This document shows positions 8,281 through 18,048 of a stretch of 64,000 bases of DNA, piece after piece. The notes beneath the pieces were generated by a model. That model searched no databases, had not been told where the DNA came from, and worked only from the letters and a program-made list of their open reading frames with translations. The first letter of the stretch is position 1; every line of letters begins with the position of its first letter. A program made the position numbers and the translations under genes. Source of the stretch: Rhodococcus spongiicola (GTDB lineage Bacteria > Actinomycetota > Actinomycetes > Mycobacteriales > Mycobacteriaceae). The stretch spans positions 663,469 through 727,468 of the forward strand of contig NZ_RKLN01000002.1 of assembly GCF_004011835.1 (NCBI RefSeq), read 5' to 3'.

Positions 8281-8310
8281 GGTGGGGACCCCGGGTGCGG
8301 CGTCCCCACC
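8281..8310. promoter_or_regulatory. Hairpin between kasA and accD6
   Basis: GGTGGGGAC (8281-8289) pairs perfectly with GTCCCCACC (8302-8310). It lies in the 97-base gap inside the operon, so it could partly terminate transcription or shield the transcript end. No U tract follows on the minus strand. Confidence 0.5.
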
Positions 8311-8336
8311 CTGCGATCCAGCGAGCTTCGAATGGG

Positions 8337-9584
8337 TTACGCCCGGCCGAAGGCGACAGCAACGTTGTGCCCACCGAAACCGAACGAGTTGTTGATCGCG
8401 AAGTCGATGTCGCCGTACCGGGGTTCACCCTTGACGACGTCGAGATCGATCTCCGGATCCTGGTTGTCCAGATTGAGCGTGGGGGGGATGGCGCCCTCAC
8501 GGACACTCAGGACGGTGAGTACTGCCTCGAGAGCGCCTACGGCGCCGATCGAGTGACCCAGAGCCGACTTGGGCCCGTACACCGCAGGATGCGTGCCGAC
8601 CGCTTCCTTGATGGCGATGCTCTCGGCGATGTCGCCGATCGGCGTTGCGGTCGCATGCGCGTTGACGTGCTTGATGTCGGCCTTGGTGAGACCAGCGGTC
8701 TCGATGGCCCGGGTCATGGCGCGAGCCGCCCCGGTGCCCTCCGGATCGGGCGCCACGATGTGGTAGCCGTCCGAGGTGATGCCTGCGCCCAATACGCGAG
8801 CGTGGATCGTCGCCCCGCGCGCCTTCGCGTGCTCCTCCGTCTCGAGGACCATCATGGCGCCGGCCTCACCGAAGACGAACCCGTCCCGGTCCTTGTCGAA
8901 GGGGCGCGAGGCCGCCTTCGGGTCGTCGTTTCGGGTGCTGAGCGCTCGCATCATGGCGAAGCTCGCGATCGGCACCGAGTCGATGTTGCCCTCGACTCCG
9001 CCCGTGACGACGATGTCCGCGTCACCCATCGCGATCATGCGAAACGCATGAACGATGGCCTCCGACCCGGATGAACACGCCGATACCGGTGTGATGACGC
9101 CGGCTCGTGCGCCCAGTTCGAGCCCGACGGTGGCCGAAGGACCATTCGGCATCACCATCTGAACCGCGAACGGTGACACCTTGCGGTATCCGCCCTTACG
9201 CAGTTTGTCCACGGCGTCGATGAGCGCCTCGCCGCCGCCGAGCCCGGTGCCTATGACAACCCCGAGACGATCCTTGTCGACCTCGGGGCTGCCGGCGTTT
9301 CGCCAGACCTGCCGCCCCAACACCAACGCGAGACGCTCGACGTAGCTCATCCGACGGATCTCGACCCGGCTCAGTGCGTCGTCGAACGGGACCTTCAGTT
9401 GGCCACCGAAACGCACCGGTAGATCGAACTCCTCAACGAATGAGCCGTCGAGCACGTCGATGCCGCTCTCACCGGCAAGCAGGCCCTTCCACGTGCCATC
9501 CACATCTCCGGCGACCGACGTCGTAGCCGCGAGGCTCGTGACGACGATGTTGGGAAATCTCCCTTTGGTAGAAGCGGAAGTCAC
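8337..9584 (-). CDS. kasA: Beta-ketoacyl-ACP synthase KasA (FAS-II)
   Basis: A 415-residue condensing enzyme. The catalytic triad is visible: Cys170 in [12 protein letters not shown], His310 in [10 protein letters not shown], His344 in [12 protein letters not shown], at nearly the same positions as M. tuberculosis KasA. It elongates acyl-AcpM with malonyl-AcpM in mycolic acid synthesis. The GTG at 9584 is chosen because it lies seven bases after the acpM stop and matches the family start; the longer frame overlaps acpM. Only one kas gene is present, so a kasB duplicate is absent at this locus. Confidence 0.93.
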   Translation of the reverse strand: MTSASTKGRFPNIVVTSLAATTSVAGDVDGTWKGLLAGESGIDVLDGSFVEEFDLPVRFGGQLKVPFDDALSRVEIRRMSYVERLALVLGRQVWRNAGSPEVDKDRLGVVIGTGLGGGEALIDAVDKLRKGGYRKVSPFAVQMVMPNGPSATVGLELGARAGVITPVSACSSGSEAIVHAFRMIAMGDADIVVTGGVEGNIDSVPIASFAMMRALSTRNDDPKAASRPFDKDRDGFVFGEAGAMMVLETEEHAKARGATIHARVLGAGITSDGYHIVAPDPEGTGAARAMTRAIETAGLTKADIKHVNAHATATPIGDIAESIAIKEAVGTHPAVYGPKSALGHSIGAVGALEAVLTVLSVREGAIPPTLNLDNQDPEIDLDVVKGEPRYGDIDFAINNSFGFGGHNVAVAFGRA

Positions 9585-9591
9585 GATGGGC

Positions 9592-9903
9592 TCACTCGTC
9601 GTCGTTCTTGGCGGCCTCGAGCTTCGCCTTGACCGCGTCGGCAGCCTCGCCGCCCTCGGCTTCGAGCTTCTGGATGTACGCGACCGCGTCACCGACGGTG
9701 CGCAGGCTGGCCAGATCCTCATCCGGGATCTTCACGCCGTACTTGTCCTCGGTCTGGACGGCGATCTCGACCATGGACAGCGAGTCGATGTCCAGATCGT
9801 CGACGAAGGACTTGTCGATCGTGACCTCGGAGGGCTCGATGCCGGTGACCTCTTCGATGATCTCGGCGAGGCCGGCGATGATGTCTTCCTGGTTGGTGGC
9901 CAC
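9592..9903 (-). CDS. acpM: Meromycolate extension acyl carrier protein
   Basis: A 103-residue acidic carrier protein. [19 protein letters not shown] contains the phosphopantetheine attachment Ser41. The C-terminal extension past residue 80 ([19 protein letters not shown]) is longer than in standard ACPs, as in AcpM. GTG at 9903 has AAAGGAG seven bases upstream, ruling out a longer N-terminus. It carries acyl intermediates between FabD, KasA and the other FAS-II enzymes. Confidence 0.93.
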   Translation of the reverse strand: MATNQEDIIAGLAEIIEEVTGIEPSEVTIDKSFVDDLDIDSLSMVEIAVQTEDKYGVKIPDEDLASLRTVGDAVAYIQKLEAEGGEAADAVKAKLEAAKNDDE

Positions 9904-9983
9904 TATGTGGCTCCTTTCTTGGTTGGGTTTCGGTGGGATGGTCGTTGGGCCATCGGTCACGCGCTGGGTGAGCGTGTGGTGTC

Positions 9984-10901
9984 CTAGCCGCCTCCGGTGA
10001 ACTCGGTCAGTGCCGAGAGATCTCCGGGTTCTTTGAGCGCCACGGTCGGTGTGCCGCGCATCTCACGCTTGGCGATCCCGATCAGGGTTCCTGCCGGGGG
10101 GAGTTCCGCGATTGCGGTGACCTGCGCAGCCCGGAGGCTTTCGGTGCACAGGTCCCAGCGCACAGGTCGGGTCACCTGAGCGGCCAGTTTGGTCAGGGCG
10201 TCGGCACCGGAGGTGACCGGCGCGCCATCCGAGTTGGAGAGCACGGTGCGTGCGGGATCGCTGGGTGTGATCCGCGACGCGGCCTCGGCGACGGCGTCCT
10301 GGGCGGGAGCCATGTACCGAGTATGGAACGCACCCGCTACCGGCAGTGCCCGAACGCGGGCTTTCTCGGGCGGGTTCGCGGCCAGTTGCTCGAGCGCGTC
10401 GAGGGATCCCGCTGCGACGATCTGACCCGCCGCGTTGCGGTTGGCGGGCGTGAGATCGAGTTCTTCGAGCCGGGACAAGACGGCGGCCTCGTGACCGCCG
10501 AGGACCGCGGACATTCCGGTGGGTTCGAGCGCACACGCCCTCGCCATCTCCCTGCCTCGGATTGCGGCGAGCAGCACGGCATCGTCGGCGGACAGGACTC
10601 CGGCGATCGCCGCGGCGGCGAGTTCACCCACGGAGTGACCGGCGACGATGGTGTCCTCTGGGACCAGGTCCCGGCGTTCGAGTTCCTCGTATGCGAGGAG
10701 GGCGGCAGCCACTACGAGCGGCTGGGTCACGGCGGTGTCCGTGATCTCCTCGGCCGACGCCGTGGTGCCCAGGCGAACGAGGTCGAGGCCGGATGTCTTC
10801 GACCACAGTGCCATGCGATCGTGTGTGCCCGGCAGCTCCAGCCATGGGCCGAGCATGCCGGGAGTTTGAGAGCCCTGACCCGGGGCAAGCAACGAAATCA
10901 C
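9984..10901 (-). CDS. fabD: Malonyl-CoA:ACP transacylase
   Basis: A 305-residue acyltransferase. The N-terminal LLAPGQGSQTPGM, nucleophile Ser90 in VAGHSVGE, and His193 in GAFHT are the hallmarks of FabD. It loads malonate onto AcpM for KasA. GTG at 10901 is chosen because family members start directly before ISLLAPGQG; the upstream extension has no family character. First gene of the operon that continues through acpM, kasA and accD6; the regulator gene lies just upstream in the same orientation. Confidence 0.93.
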   Translation of the reverse strand: MISLLAPGQGSQTPGMLGPWLELPGTHDRMALWSKTSGLDLVRLGTTASAEEITDTAVTQPLVVAAALLAYEELERRDLVPEDTIVAGHSVGELAAAAIAGVLSADDAVLLAAIRGREMARACALEPTGMSAVLGGHEAAVLSRLEELDLTPANRNAAGQIVAAGSLDALEQLAANPPEKARVRALPVAGAFHTRYMAPAQDAVAEAASRITPSDPARTVLSNSDGAPVTSGADALTKLAAQVTRPVRWDLCTESLRAAQVTAIAELPPAGTLIGIAKREMRGTPTVALKEPGDLSALTEFTGGG

Positions 10902-10967
10902 GCATTCATGGGAACACTGTGAGCGTCGCCCGCGAGATGTTATCGAGGATGAACTCTGCACACATGA

Positions 10968-10986
10968 TTTGTAGGTTTCCTACAAA
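10968..10986. promoter_or_regulatory. Inverted repeat upstream of fabD, candidate regulator site
   Basis: TTTGTAGG (10968-10975) and CCTACAAA (10979-10986) form a perfect 8-bp inverted repeat with a 3-base spacer, 67 bases upstream of the fabD start. It is AT-rich against its surroundings. The adjacent PucR-type regulator is the natural candidate ligand, but that is inference. Confidence 0.5.
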
Positions 10987-11028
10987 ATTGCACGTCGGAG
11001 CCCAAGATCGGAATCGGGGGTCCGAGTG

Positions 11029-12390
11029 TTACGCCCCGACATTCCGGAATGTGAATTTCGGGATAGATGTGTCAGAAGTTGAAGTATGTGTGTTTGTTTG
11101 GGCAAGTCGGCCGACTGTAGCTGCGACGCGGAGCACATACGCGTCGCGCGGGTTTGTCGGATCGCGTCCCGTGATCTCCGAGATTCGCTTCAGGCGGTAC
11201 CGAACGGTGTTTGGATGAACAAACAGCTGACGGGCACAGGCCTCGATGGCGCCGCCGGAGTCCAGATAGGCGTCGAGGGTCTCCGAGAGTGCAGTTCCGG
11301 CGACCGAGAGCGGATGGATCAGGCGCTCGTTGAGCGCGACGACCGCCGCGGTGTCTCCGAGTAGGGCACGTTCGGGAAGCAGATCCGCGGCGAACACCGG
11401 CCGGGGTGCGCCGCGCCAGCCGACGACTGCTTCCATTCCGGCCAGCGCCTCGACCGCGCTGAAGTGAGCAGCCCCGAGGGTCGGGGTGGTGGGGCCGATC
11501 ACGACCGCACCGCCGGAGAAGCTCTCCATCAACTCGTCCATGAACTTGCGCGCGCCCCTACTGCCGTGCAACTCGCCGCTGACCACCATCACGAGCAGTT
11601 CACCCTGGACCACGGCCAGCGCGGCCCGGCCGTGTTTCTGTGCGGTGCTGTGCACCGTGCCGATCACTGACACGCTCTCCTCGGGTGGGGGCGTGCCGAC
11701 GATCACCGTGGCCTGCGCGGTCGCGTCCCAGTTCAGTGTCGCGGCCCGTGACTGCAGGTCGGATCCGGTGTCACCACGGACCACTGCGTCGACGACCAGC
11801 GCTTCGAGTCGGGTGTCCCATGCCCCGCGGGACTCAGCGGCACCCGCGTATACGGCCGCGGCCGCAAAGCCCAGCTCACGGCCGTAGCGCAGGATCGACT
11901 CGGTGAGCGCGACGAGCTGTTGGTCGTTGCGCGCGAGCGCGGGCAGCCGCTGCTCGAAGAACTCCATTGCCACTCGCACCATGTCGACCGTCTGACGCAA
12001 CGTCAGGCGTCGGGCGAGATCCTGCGGAATCACCTGGAATGCGTCGATGCTGAAACCGATATCGGTATCGGCGTCGGAGAGCCACTCTAGAAAATTGACC
12101 ACGGATGTCTGCACGAGCATTTGCACGCTTGCGCGCTGCTCGGCGTCGAGGTCGGCGAAGAACGGCAGCTGATCCTGCATCGAGGCGATCGCCTCGGTGG
12201 AGAGCCGACCCGAGAACTGCTTGACCCGACGCAGCAGCGCATCGGGCAGGGAGTCACGGCTCGGCCTGCTCGAGGTGTTCTGGGCGGATGGCTGGTAGCG
12301 CGTGCGACGTGGACGCAGCGGAGATGAAGCCTCCGTGCCGGCCGGTTGAGGCGGGGAGGTGGGGGAACTCTCCGGCTGATCCACTGTCAT
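11029..12390 (-). CDS. PucR/CdaR-type regulator of fatty acid synthesis (FasR-like)
   Basis: A 453-residue protein. The C-terminus (LDAYLDSGGAIEACARQLFV then HPNTVRYRLKRISEITG) is the PucR-type helix-turn-helix; the middle is a GGDEF-like/CdaR regulatory region, and the first 50 residues are disordered. It sits directly upstream of fabD, as do the Streptomyces coelicolor activator FasR and its mycobacterial counterpart Rv2242, so activation of the FAS operon is the likely role. ATG at 12390 is taken as start, though no good ribosome binding site precedes it. Confidence 0.85.
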   Translation of the reverse strand: MTVDQPESSPTSPPQPAGTEASSPLRPRRTRYQPSAQNTSSRPSRDSLPDALLRRVKQFSGRLSTEAIASMQDQLPFFADLDAEQRASVQMLVQTSVVNFLEWLSDADTDIGFSIDAFQVIPQDLARRLTLRQTVDMVRVAMEFFEQRLPALARNDQQLVALTESILRYGRELGFAAAAVYAGAAESRGAWDTRLEALVVDAVVRGDTGSDLQSRAATLNWDATAQATVIVGTPPPEESVSVIGTVHSTAQKHGRAALAVVQGELLVMVVSGELHGSRGARKFMDELMESFSGGAVVIGPTTPTLGAAHFSAVEALAGMEAVVGWRGAPRPVFAADLLPERALLGDTAAVVALNERLIHPLSVAGTALSETLDAYLDSGGAIEACARQLFVHPNTVRYRLKRISEITGRDPTNPRDAYVLRVAATVGRLAQTNTHTSTSDTSIPKFTFRNVGA

Positions 12391-12461
12391 GAGAAGGAAC
12401 TTACGCCCGTAGCCGGCACGAGGCCTCGCGGACACTCGTGCCGGCTCCGGGTGCGTGCTTT

Positions 12462-12495
12462 GTCGGTCCCACGTGTCGGTCCCACGTGTCGGTCC
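12462..12495. repeat. 13-bp tandem repeat in the aceE/fasR gap
   Basis: Unit GTCGGTCCCACGT occurs at 12462-12474 and 12475-12487, with a partial third copy to 12495. It lies between the aceE stop and the fasR-like start. Confidence 0.8.
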
Positions 12496-12512
12496 TGCTG
12501 GTTGGTGCAGCC

Positions 12513-15404
12513 CTACGCCACGCCGGGGTCCGATGTCTGCTCCGGTGCGGCGAGAACGTCGTCTATCCGGTAGCGCGCGGCCGCCTCGACAGCCTTGGAA
12601 CGGTCGAGTTCGCCCGTCTCTGCAAGGGCAGAGAGCACCGCGACTGCGATGGACTCCGCGTCCACGTTGAAGTACCGGCGGGCAGCCGGTCGGGTGTCGG
12701 AGAAACCGAATCCGTCGGTTCCCAACGTCGTGTACGGGCCCGGTACCCACTGGCGGATCTGGTCCGGCACCGCCCGCATCCAGTCCGATGCGGCGACGAA
12801 CGGACCCGGAGCCTGCGCCAGGACCTTGGCGATGTACGGCTGCGGGGCGTCGATGCCAGGCTTGTGCAGCGCCTCCCGATCACACTCGAGGCCCTCACGC
12901 CGCAACTCGCCCCACGACGTCACCGACCACACATCTGCGGCGACGCCCCACTCCTCGCCGAGCAGTTCCTGGGCGCGCAGCCCCTCGGGCATCGTGACGC
13001 CCGAGACGAGGATCTGGGCACGCGGTACAGGGCGTCCCGCCGCGTCGCCAGGGATCGCTGCCGCCTTGTAGAGGTAGATGCCCCGAAGCAGGCCGTCGAC
13101 GTCGAGGTCCTCGGGCTCGGCAGGCTGGATGTAGGGCTCGTTGTAGACAGTGAGGTAGTAGAAGATGTTCTCGCCGCCGAATCCCGGCACCGTCGTTCCG
13201 TCCGGGTTCCGGGTTCCGCCGTACATGCGACGTAGGCCGTCCCGGATGATGTGCGCGATCTCGTACGAGAACGCCGGATCGTAGGAGACCGCGGCCGGGT
13301 TGGTCGAGGCGAGCAGCAGCGAGTGACCGTCGGCGTGTTGCAAGCCCTCGCCGGTGAGCGTCGTTCGGCCTGCGGTCGCGCCGAGCACGAAGCCGCGAGC
13401 CATTTGGTCCGCTGCCGCCCACAGGCCGTCGCCGGTCCGCTGGAAGCCGAACATGGAGTAGAAGATGTACACCGGGATCATCGGCTCGCCGTGCGTGGCG
13501 TACGACGTCCCCGCCGCTGTGAACGACGCCGTCGAACCAGCCTCGTTGATGCCCTCGTGCAGGATCTGGCCCACCACGCTCTCCTTGTAGGCGAGCATCA
13601 GTTCGGCGTCGACGGACGTGTACAGCTGACCGTTGGGGTTGTAGATCTTCAGAGAGGGGAACCACGAGTCCATCCCGAACGTGCGCGCCTCGTCCGGGAT
13701 GATCGGCACGATACGGTGACCGATCTCCTTGTCCCGCAACAATTCCTTGAGCACGCGAACGGTCGCCATCGTGGTGGCGACGTCCTGCTTGCCCGAACCC
13801 TTGAGGACAGGAGCGTACGCCTTGTCGTCCGGAAGCGTCAGCGGTGCGGCGTCGGTGCGCCGAGAGGGGAGGAATCCGCCGAGGGCCTTGCGACGCTCCA
13901 GCATGTACTGGATCTCCGGCGAATTCGGCCCCGGGTGGTAGTACGGCGGCAGATAGGGGTCCTTCTCGAGTTCCTCGTCGGAGATCGGGATGCGCTGGAT
14001 GTCGCGGAAGCGCTTGAGATCGTCCAGCGTGAGCTTCTTCATCTGGTGGGTCGCGTTGCGGCCCTCGAAGTGCTTGCCCAGCGTGTAGCCCTTGATGGTG
14101 TGGGCGAGGATCACGGTCGGCTGGCCTTTGTGCGCCATCGCGGCGGCGTACGCCGCGTAGATCTTGCGGTAGTCGTGGCCGCCGCGCTTGAGGTTCCAGA
14201 TCTCCTGGTCGGTGAGACCGGCGACCAAGGCCTTGGTCCGCGGGTCGCGTCCGAAGAAGTGCTCGCGGACGAAGGCACCGTCATTGGCCTTGTACGTCTG
14301 GTAATCACCGTCGGGTGTCTCGTTCATCAGGTTGACGAGAGCGCCGTCCTTGTCGGCGTGGAGAAGCGCATCCCACTCGCGACCCCACACGACCTTGATG
14401 ACGTTCCAGCCGGTGCCGCGGAAGAACGACTCGAGTTCCTGGATGATCTTGCCGTTGCCGCGCACCGGGCCGTCGAGACGCTGCAGGTTGCAGTTGACCA
14501 CGAACGTCAGGTTGTCGAGGCCTTCGGTGGCCGCGACGTGTGCGAGACCGCGCGATTCCGGCTCGTCCATCTCCCCGTCGCCGAGGAACGCCCACACGTG
14601 CTGGTCGGACGTGTCCTTGATGCCCCGGTCGTGCAGGTAGTGGTTGAAACGCGCCTGGTAGATGGCGTTCATGGGGCCCAGGCCCATCGACACCGTCGGG
14701 AATTCCCAGAAGTCGGGGAGCAGCCGCGGGTGCGGATACGACGGAAGGCCGCCGCCGGACTTCGCGTGGCTGGCCTCCTGGCGGAACCCGTCGAGTTGCT
14801 CGGCGTCGATGCGGCCCTCGAGGAAGGCGCGAGCGTAGATGCCGGGCGAGGCGTGGCCCTGGACGAAAATGTGGTCGCCACCGCCCGGGTGGTCCTTGCC
14901 GCGGAAGAAGTGATTGAAGCCGACCTCGTACAACGCTGCCGAGGAGGCGTAGGTCGAGATGTGGCCGCCGACGCCTACGCCGGGACGCTGTGCGCGATGA
15001 ACCATGATTGCGGCGTTCCAGCGGATCCAGGCGCGGTACCGACGCTCGACTTCCTCGTCGCCGGGGAACCACGGCTCGTTCTCGGTGGGGATCGTGTTGA
15101 CATAGTCGGTGGACGTCAGTGCGGGGATGGCGACGTGTTTCTCACCGGCGCGCTCGAGCAGGCGCAGCATCAGATAGCGAGCGCGGGAGTGACCAGCCCG
15201 AGCGAGCAAGCCATCGAACGATTCGAGCCACTCGTTCGTCTCGTCCGGATCGATGTCCGGCAGATAGGAGGCCACCCCTTCACGGATGACGCGTACCCGA
15301 CCGTCGGATCCGGGTGCGTGTGCAGCGGATGACGAGGACTCCCCGGAGATGCGTGGCGTGTCGGCATTCGGTGAAGTCGCGGGCCCCTGGATCAGGTCTG
15401 ACAA
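12513..15404 (-). CDS. aceE: Pyruvate dehydrogenase E1 component (homodimeric type)
   Basis: A 963-residue thiamine-diphosphate enzyme, the length of actinobacterial AceE. The ThDP motif starts at GDG (275-277) and runs through [15 protein letters not shown] to [29 protein letters not shown] and [14 protein letters not shown] are typical of the homodimeric E1. It decarboxylates pyruvate and acetylates the lipoyl group of E2; the partial acyltransferase gene at the right end of the window and lipA/lipB belong to the same process. Start is TTG at 15404, six bases after GAGGAG. Confidence 0.95.
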   Translation of the reverse strand: MSDLIQGPATSPNADTPRISGESSSSAAHAPGSDGRVRVIREGVASYLPDIDPDETNEWLESFDGLLARAGHSRARYLMLRLLERAGEKHVAIPALTSTDYVNTIPTENEPWFPGDEEVERRYRAWIRWNAAIMVHRAQRPGVGVGGHISTYASSAALYEVGFNHFFRGKDHPGGGDHIFVQGHASPGIYARAFLEGRIDAEQLDGFRQEASHAKSGGGLPSYPHPRLLPDFWEFPTVSMGLGPMNAIYQARFNHYLHDRGIKDTSDQHVWAFLGDGEMDEPESRGLAHVAATEGLDNLTFVVNCNLQRLDGPVRGNGKIIQELESFFRGTGWNVIKVVWGREWDALLHADKDGALVNLMNETPDGDYQTYKANDGAFVREHFFGRDPRTKALVAGLTDQEIWNLKRGGHDYRKIYAAYAAAMAHKGQPTVILAHTIKGYTLGKHFEGRNATHQMKKLTLDDLKRFRDIQRIPISDEELEKDPYLPPYYHPGPNSPEIQYMLERRKALGGFLPSRRTDAAPLTLPDDKAYAPVLKGSGKQDVATTMATVRVLKELLRDKEIGHRIVPIIPDEARTFGMDSWFPSLKIYNPNGQLYTSVDAELMLAYKESVVGQILHEGINEAGSTASFTAAGTSYATHGEPMIPVYIFYSMFGFQRTGDGLWAAADQMARGFVLGATAGRTTLTGEGLQHADGHSLLLASTNPAAVSYDPAFSYEIAHIIRDGLRRMYGGTRNPDGTTVPGFGGENIFYYLTVYNEPYIQPAEPEDLDVDGLLRGIYLYKAAAIPGDAAGRPVPRAQILVSGVTMPEGLRAQELLGEEWGVAADVWSVTSWGELRREGLECDREALHKPGIDAPQPYIAKVLAQAPGPFVAASDWMRAVPDQIRQWVPGPYTTLGTDGFGFSDTRPAARRYFNVDAESIAVAVLSALAETGELDRSKAVEAAARYRIDDVLAAPEQTSDPGVA

Positions 15405-15769
15405 GGTGTGCTCCTCGTTGTGGTGAGACGCGTGGTGTCGCGTCCGCTCCGTACGGACCGTCCTTGTTGGGACGTCCGAGTTTCCCTATGAATATGGCGC
15501 AACTCTCATCTTTCACCATCCGAGCGGGAGGATCACCCCCACCGCCGTACTTCGGTACTCGGCGCGTCGCGACCAGATGTGATCTCGTCGGTTTGCCCTG
15601 ATCGAGGCGATCTGCCGGGCCTTCCGCACACTTTCTCGAGATTTTCGGGTTCGTCGGCTTGCGCGAATGGCTTCGACCATGTTCGCTTTCATCTACTGAT
15701 CGAGGCACGCTCGATCCCGACCCGATGTGCGTGATACCCGCACCCCACCGAACAAAGGAGGACACCACC
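15405..15769. other. Divergent promoter region between aceE and the DUF3052 gene
   Basis: 365 bases without a gene separate the divergent starts. AAAGGAGG at 15754-15761 is the ribosome binding site of the right gene and GAGGAG that of aceE. I see no operator I can name. Confidence 0.5.
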
Positions 15770-16192
15770 GTGGTCGCCGCGGCGGACGCTCAGAACTTCG
15801 TTCAGAAGCTTGGCATTACCCACGACATGGTGGTTCAGGAACTGGGCTGGGACGAGGACACCGATGACGAACTGCGCGTAGCGGTGGAGGACGCCATCGG
15901 TGGAGAGATGGTCGACGAGGACTCCGACGAGGTCGTGGACGTCGTGCTGCTGTGGTGGCGGGACGGTGACGGCGATCTGGTCGATGCGTTGATGGATGCA
16001 ATCGGTCCGCTCTCCGACGACGGCTTCGTGTGGGTCCTCACCCCCAAGACAGGGCAGCCGGGGCACGTCGAGCCCAGCGAGATCGCCGAATCGGCGCCCA
16101 CCGCGGGGCTGACGCAGACCTCCGCGTCGAACCTCGGGTCGTGGAGCGGTAGTCGACTGGTTCAGCCGAAGGCTCGCGCCCCGAAACGCTGA
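15770..16192 (+). CDS. DUF3052 conserved protein
   Basis: A 140-residue acidic protein. [39 protein letters not shown] and [13 protein letters not shown] match the DUF3052 family; its orthologue lies next to ahpE in M. tuberculosis (Rv2239c), as here. GTG at 15770 follows AAAGGAGG by eight bases; the upstream open frame is not conserved sequence. Cytosolic, function unknown. Confidence 0.88.
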   Translation: MVAAADAQNFVQKLGITHDMVVQELGWDEDTDDELRVAVEDAIGGEMVDEDSDEVVDVVLLWWRDGDGDLVDALMDAIGPLSDDGFVWVLTPKTGQPGHVEPSEIAESAPTAGLTQTSASNLGSWSGSRLVQPKARAPKR

Positions 16193-16301
16193 TCGAGAGC
16201 GCTCATCACGCTCGATGTCCCTTTCCGGTTCATCCGCCTCATCCACGCGGCGTAGGTTTGTCGTGGCGGATGCGCTGACATATCCGACGTTAGGACCACG
16301 T

Positions 16302-16766
16302 ATGCCTCTCGAGGTGGGCGCCATCGCGCCCGATTTCACACTCAAGGATCAAGACAACCAGGAAGTCACCCTGTCGGATTTCCGCGGCAAGAAGAACGTT
16401 CTGCTCGTCTTCTACCCACTGGCCTTCACCGGTGTGTGCCAGGGCGAGCTGTGCCGCGTGCGCGACGAGCTGCCCAAGTTCCAGAACGACGCCGCCGAGA
16501 TCCTCGCGATCTCGGTCGGGCCGTCGCCGACTCACAAGATCTGGGCGGCCGAACAGGGCTACACGTTCCCGCTGCTGTCGGACTTCTGGCCGCACGGCGC
16601 TGTCGCCCAGGCATATGAGGTATTCAACGACGCGCTCGGTTTCGCTAATCGCGGCACGTTCGCGATCGACAAGGACGGCATCATCCGATTCGCCGAGATG
16701 AACGGTCCCGGCGAGCCCCGTGACCAGGCGGCTTGGGAGAAAGCGCTCACCGCGCTAAAGTCCTGA
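16302..16766 (+). CDS. ahpE: Peroxiredoxin AhpE
   Basis: A 154-residue thioredoxin-fold peroxidase. The peroxidatic site is [12 protein letters not shown] with Cys46, and [32 protein letters not shown] is diagnostic of AhpE. It reduces peroxides and peroxynitrite in the cytosol. A second Cys at position 51 gives a C-x4-C spacing, unlike the 1-Cys M. tuberculosis enzyme (which reads CQGELD) and like PrxQ/BCP. ATG at 16302 matches the family start. Neighbour DUF3052 is conserved in the same order. Confidence 0.9.
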   Translation: MPLEVGAIAPDFTLKDQDNQEVTLSDFRGKKNVLLVFYPLAFTGVCQGELCRVRDELPKFQNDAAEILAISVGPSPTHKIWAAEQGYTFPLLSDFWPHGAVAQAYEVFNDALGFANRGTFAIDKDGIIRFAEMNGPGEPRDQAAWEKALTALKS

Positions 16767-16797
16767 TGCGGTTCCGGCGGTTAGACCGCCGGGTCTG

Positions 16798-16869
16798 GGG
16801 CGTGTAGCTCAGTGGTAGAGCTCTGGTTTTACACACCAGCGGTCGGGGGTTCGAAACCCTCCGCGCCCA
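16798..16869 (+). tRNA. tRNA-Val (anticodon TAC)
   Basis: A 72-nt cloverleaf: acceptor GGGCGTG/CGCGCCC, D-arm GCTC..GAGC, anticodon stem CTGGT/ACCAG with loop TTTACAC (anticodon TAC), T-arm with TTCGAAA loop, discriminator A at 16869. The CCA is not encoded. Its 3' end is the left attachment site of the adjacent element, and the tRNA remains intact. Confidence 0.95.
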
Positions 16870-16870
16870 C
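16849..16870 (+). other. Left attachment site (attL core)
   Basis: The 22-bp core starts GTTCGAAACCCTCCGCG and is the T-loop to the end of tRNA-Val plus one base. It is identical to 23718-23739. Confidence 0.9.
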
Positions 16871-16920
16871 TCAACAGATTGGCTCCGGTCTGCGTGTAAG
16901 TGCAGGTCGGAGCCATTCTT

Positions 16921-18048
16921 TTACGAACCTCGGGCGCGGTCTGCCCACATTTTGCCCACACTTGCCCGAGATCGAGCGTCACTGAGTGCGGTCGCCACTG
17001 CCTCGAGGTCGTCGTCGAACAGGTCGGCGTAGACGTCCAACGTCATTGCGGCGGAAGCGTGTCCGAGCATCCTCTGTACTGCCTTCACGTTCGCGCCAGC
17101 TGAGACTGCCAGTGACGCCGCAGTGTGCCGTAGATCGTGGGGAGTGACTCGAGCGATACCCGCGGCCGTGACGGCCTTGTCGAACCAACCGGACTTGGTA
17201 TGCGGCCGACTGAGATGGTTGCCGGCCTCGTCGGGGAATACGAGTGCGTCGCGGGCTCGTCCCTCGCATTGGCGGGCAAGATATGGAATCAGGAAGTCGG
17301 GGAGCGGGACTGTGCGCCGCTTGTGTCCCTTGGTTGTCCCGACGACGATCTGATTGCCGATCTCGACGGCGTTCTCGTCGACTGTTGCGCGGCGCCGTAG
17401 CAGGTCGAGGTCGCGCACGCGCATTCCTGTTGCCTCGCCCCAGCGCACGCCGGTATAGGCGAGCATGTAGATCAGGGTCTCGTGCTCGCCTGCTGCGCGC
17501 GCGAGTAGAGCCACCTGCTCGTGATCGAGGTAGACGTGTCGTTTCTTCCGCTTGCGTGGCAACTTAACACCGCGTGCCGGATTCGATGCGATGAGGCGAT
17601 CGCGTACGGCGTCGTCGAGGATCGACCCGAGAACTTGGTACGTCCGAATGACCACGGTTGCACCGACGGGCTTCTCGCCGTCGGCGCCACGTCGGAGATC
17701 CGAAACCCATTGCTGGACTGCGCTTGTCTTGATGTCCGAGAGGCGGACGCCGCCCCATCGGGGCTGTACGCGGAGCCGCCAGGCGACCTCGATGGGCCGA
17801 TAGGCGCTTGGTTTCAGGTGCGTTTGACGACCGAGCCAGTCGGGTCCGAGTTCGTCGATCGTCGTACGGGCGTCAGCTGGCGAGATGTATTCGCCGCGGA
17901 GCTTCGAAACCTCGGTAGTCGCGGCGAATGCCTCTGCGTCACGCTTGGTTCGAAACCCGCGCTTGTCGGTCTGCTTTCGGTCGGGCGTGCGGTATCGGAC
18001 GCGGTAGCGCTTGCCGGCCTTTGTCTCGTAGCTCTCAATCGTCGCCAT
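16921..18048 (-). CDS. int: Tyrosine integrase
   Basis: A 375-residue tyrosine recombinase with all active-site residues: Arg202 (TGVRWGEA), Lys240, His304 and Arg307 (HDLRH), His330 (LGHAS) and Tyr340 (LDVYADLF). An AP2-like arm-binding N-terminus (residues 1-45) and SAM-like core-binding domain precede it. It ends 51 bases from the tRNA-Val gene and is expected to recombine the 22-bp core. ATG at 18048 is preferred over one 12 bases upstream for ribosome-binding spacing; the gene start overlaps the repressor gene by 14 bases, so both are on one transcript. Confidence 0.95.
   Translation of the reverse strand: MATIESYETKAGKRYRVRYRTPDRKQTDKRGFRTKRDAEAFAATTEVSKLRGEYISPADARTTIDELGPDWLGRQTHLKPSAYRPIEVAWRLRVQPRWGGVRLSDIKTSAVQQWVSDLRRGADGEKPVGATVVIRTYQVLGSILDDAVRDRLIASNPARGVKLPRKRKKRHVYLDHEQVALLARAAGEHETLIYMLAYTGVRWGEATGMRVRDLDLLRRRATVDENAVEIGNQIVVGTTKGHKRRTVPLPDFLIPYLARQCEGRARDALVFPDEAGNHLSRPHTKSGWFDKAVTAAGIARVTPHDLRHTAASLAVSAGANVKAVQRMLGHASAAMTLDVYADLFDDDLEAVATALSDARSRASVGKMWADRARGS
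16946..16970 (-). repeat. GTGGGCA direct repeats near attL
   Basis: On the minus strand two GTGGGCA copies and one degenerate CGGGCA occur about one helical turn apart, inside the last codons of the integrase gene. A near-identical set lies by the right end (23608-23633). They look like integrase arm-type binding sites. Confidence 0.5.

Noticed and set aside
13251-15332. 693-codon frame antisense to aceE
   Set aside because: Shadow of the GC-rich aceE gene: no ribosome binding site, no recognisable domain, and aceE is unmistakable on the other strand. The same holds for the long antisense frames over the alcohol dehydrogenase, accD6 and glnA1 genes.
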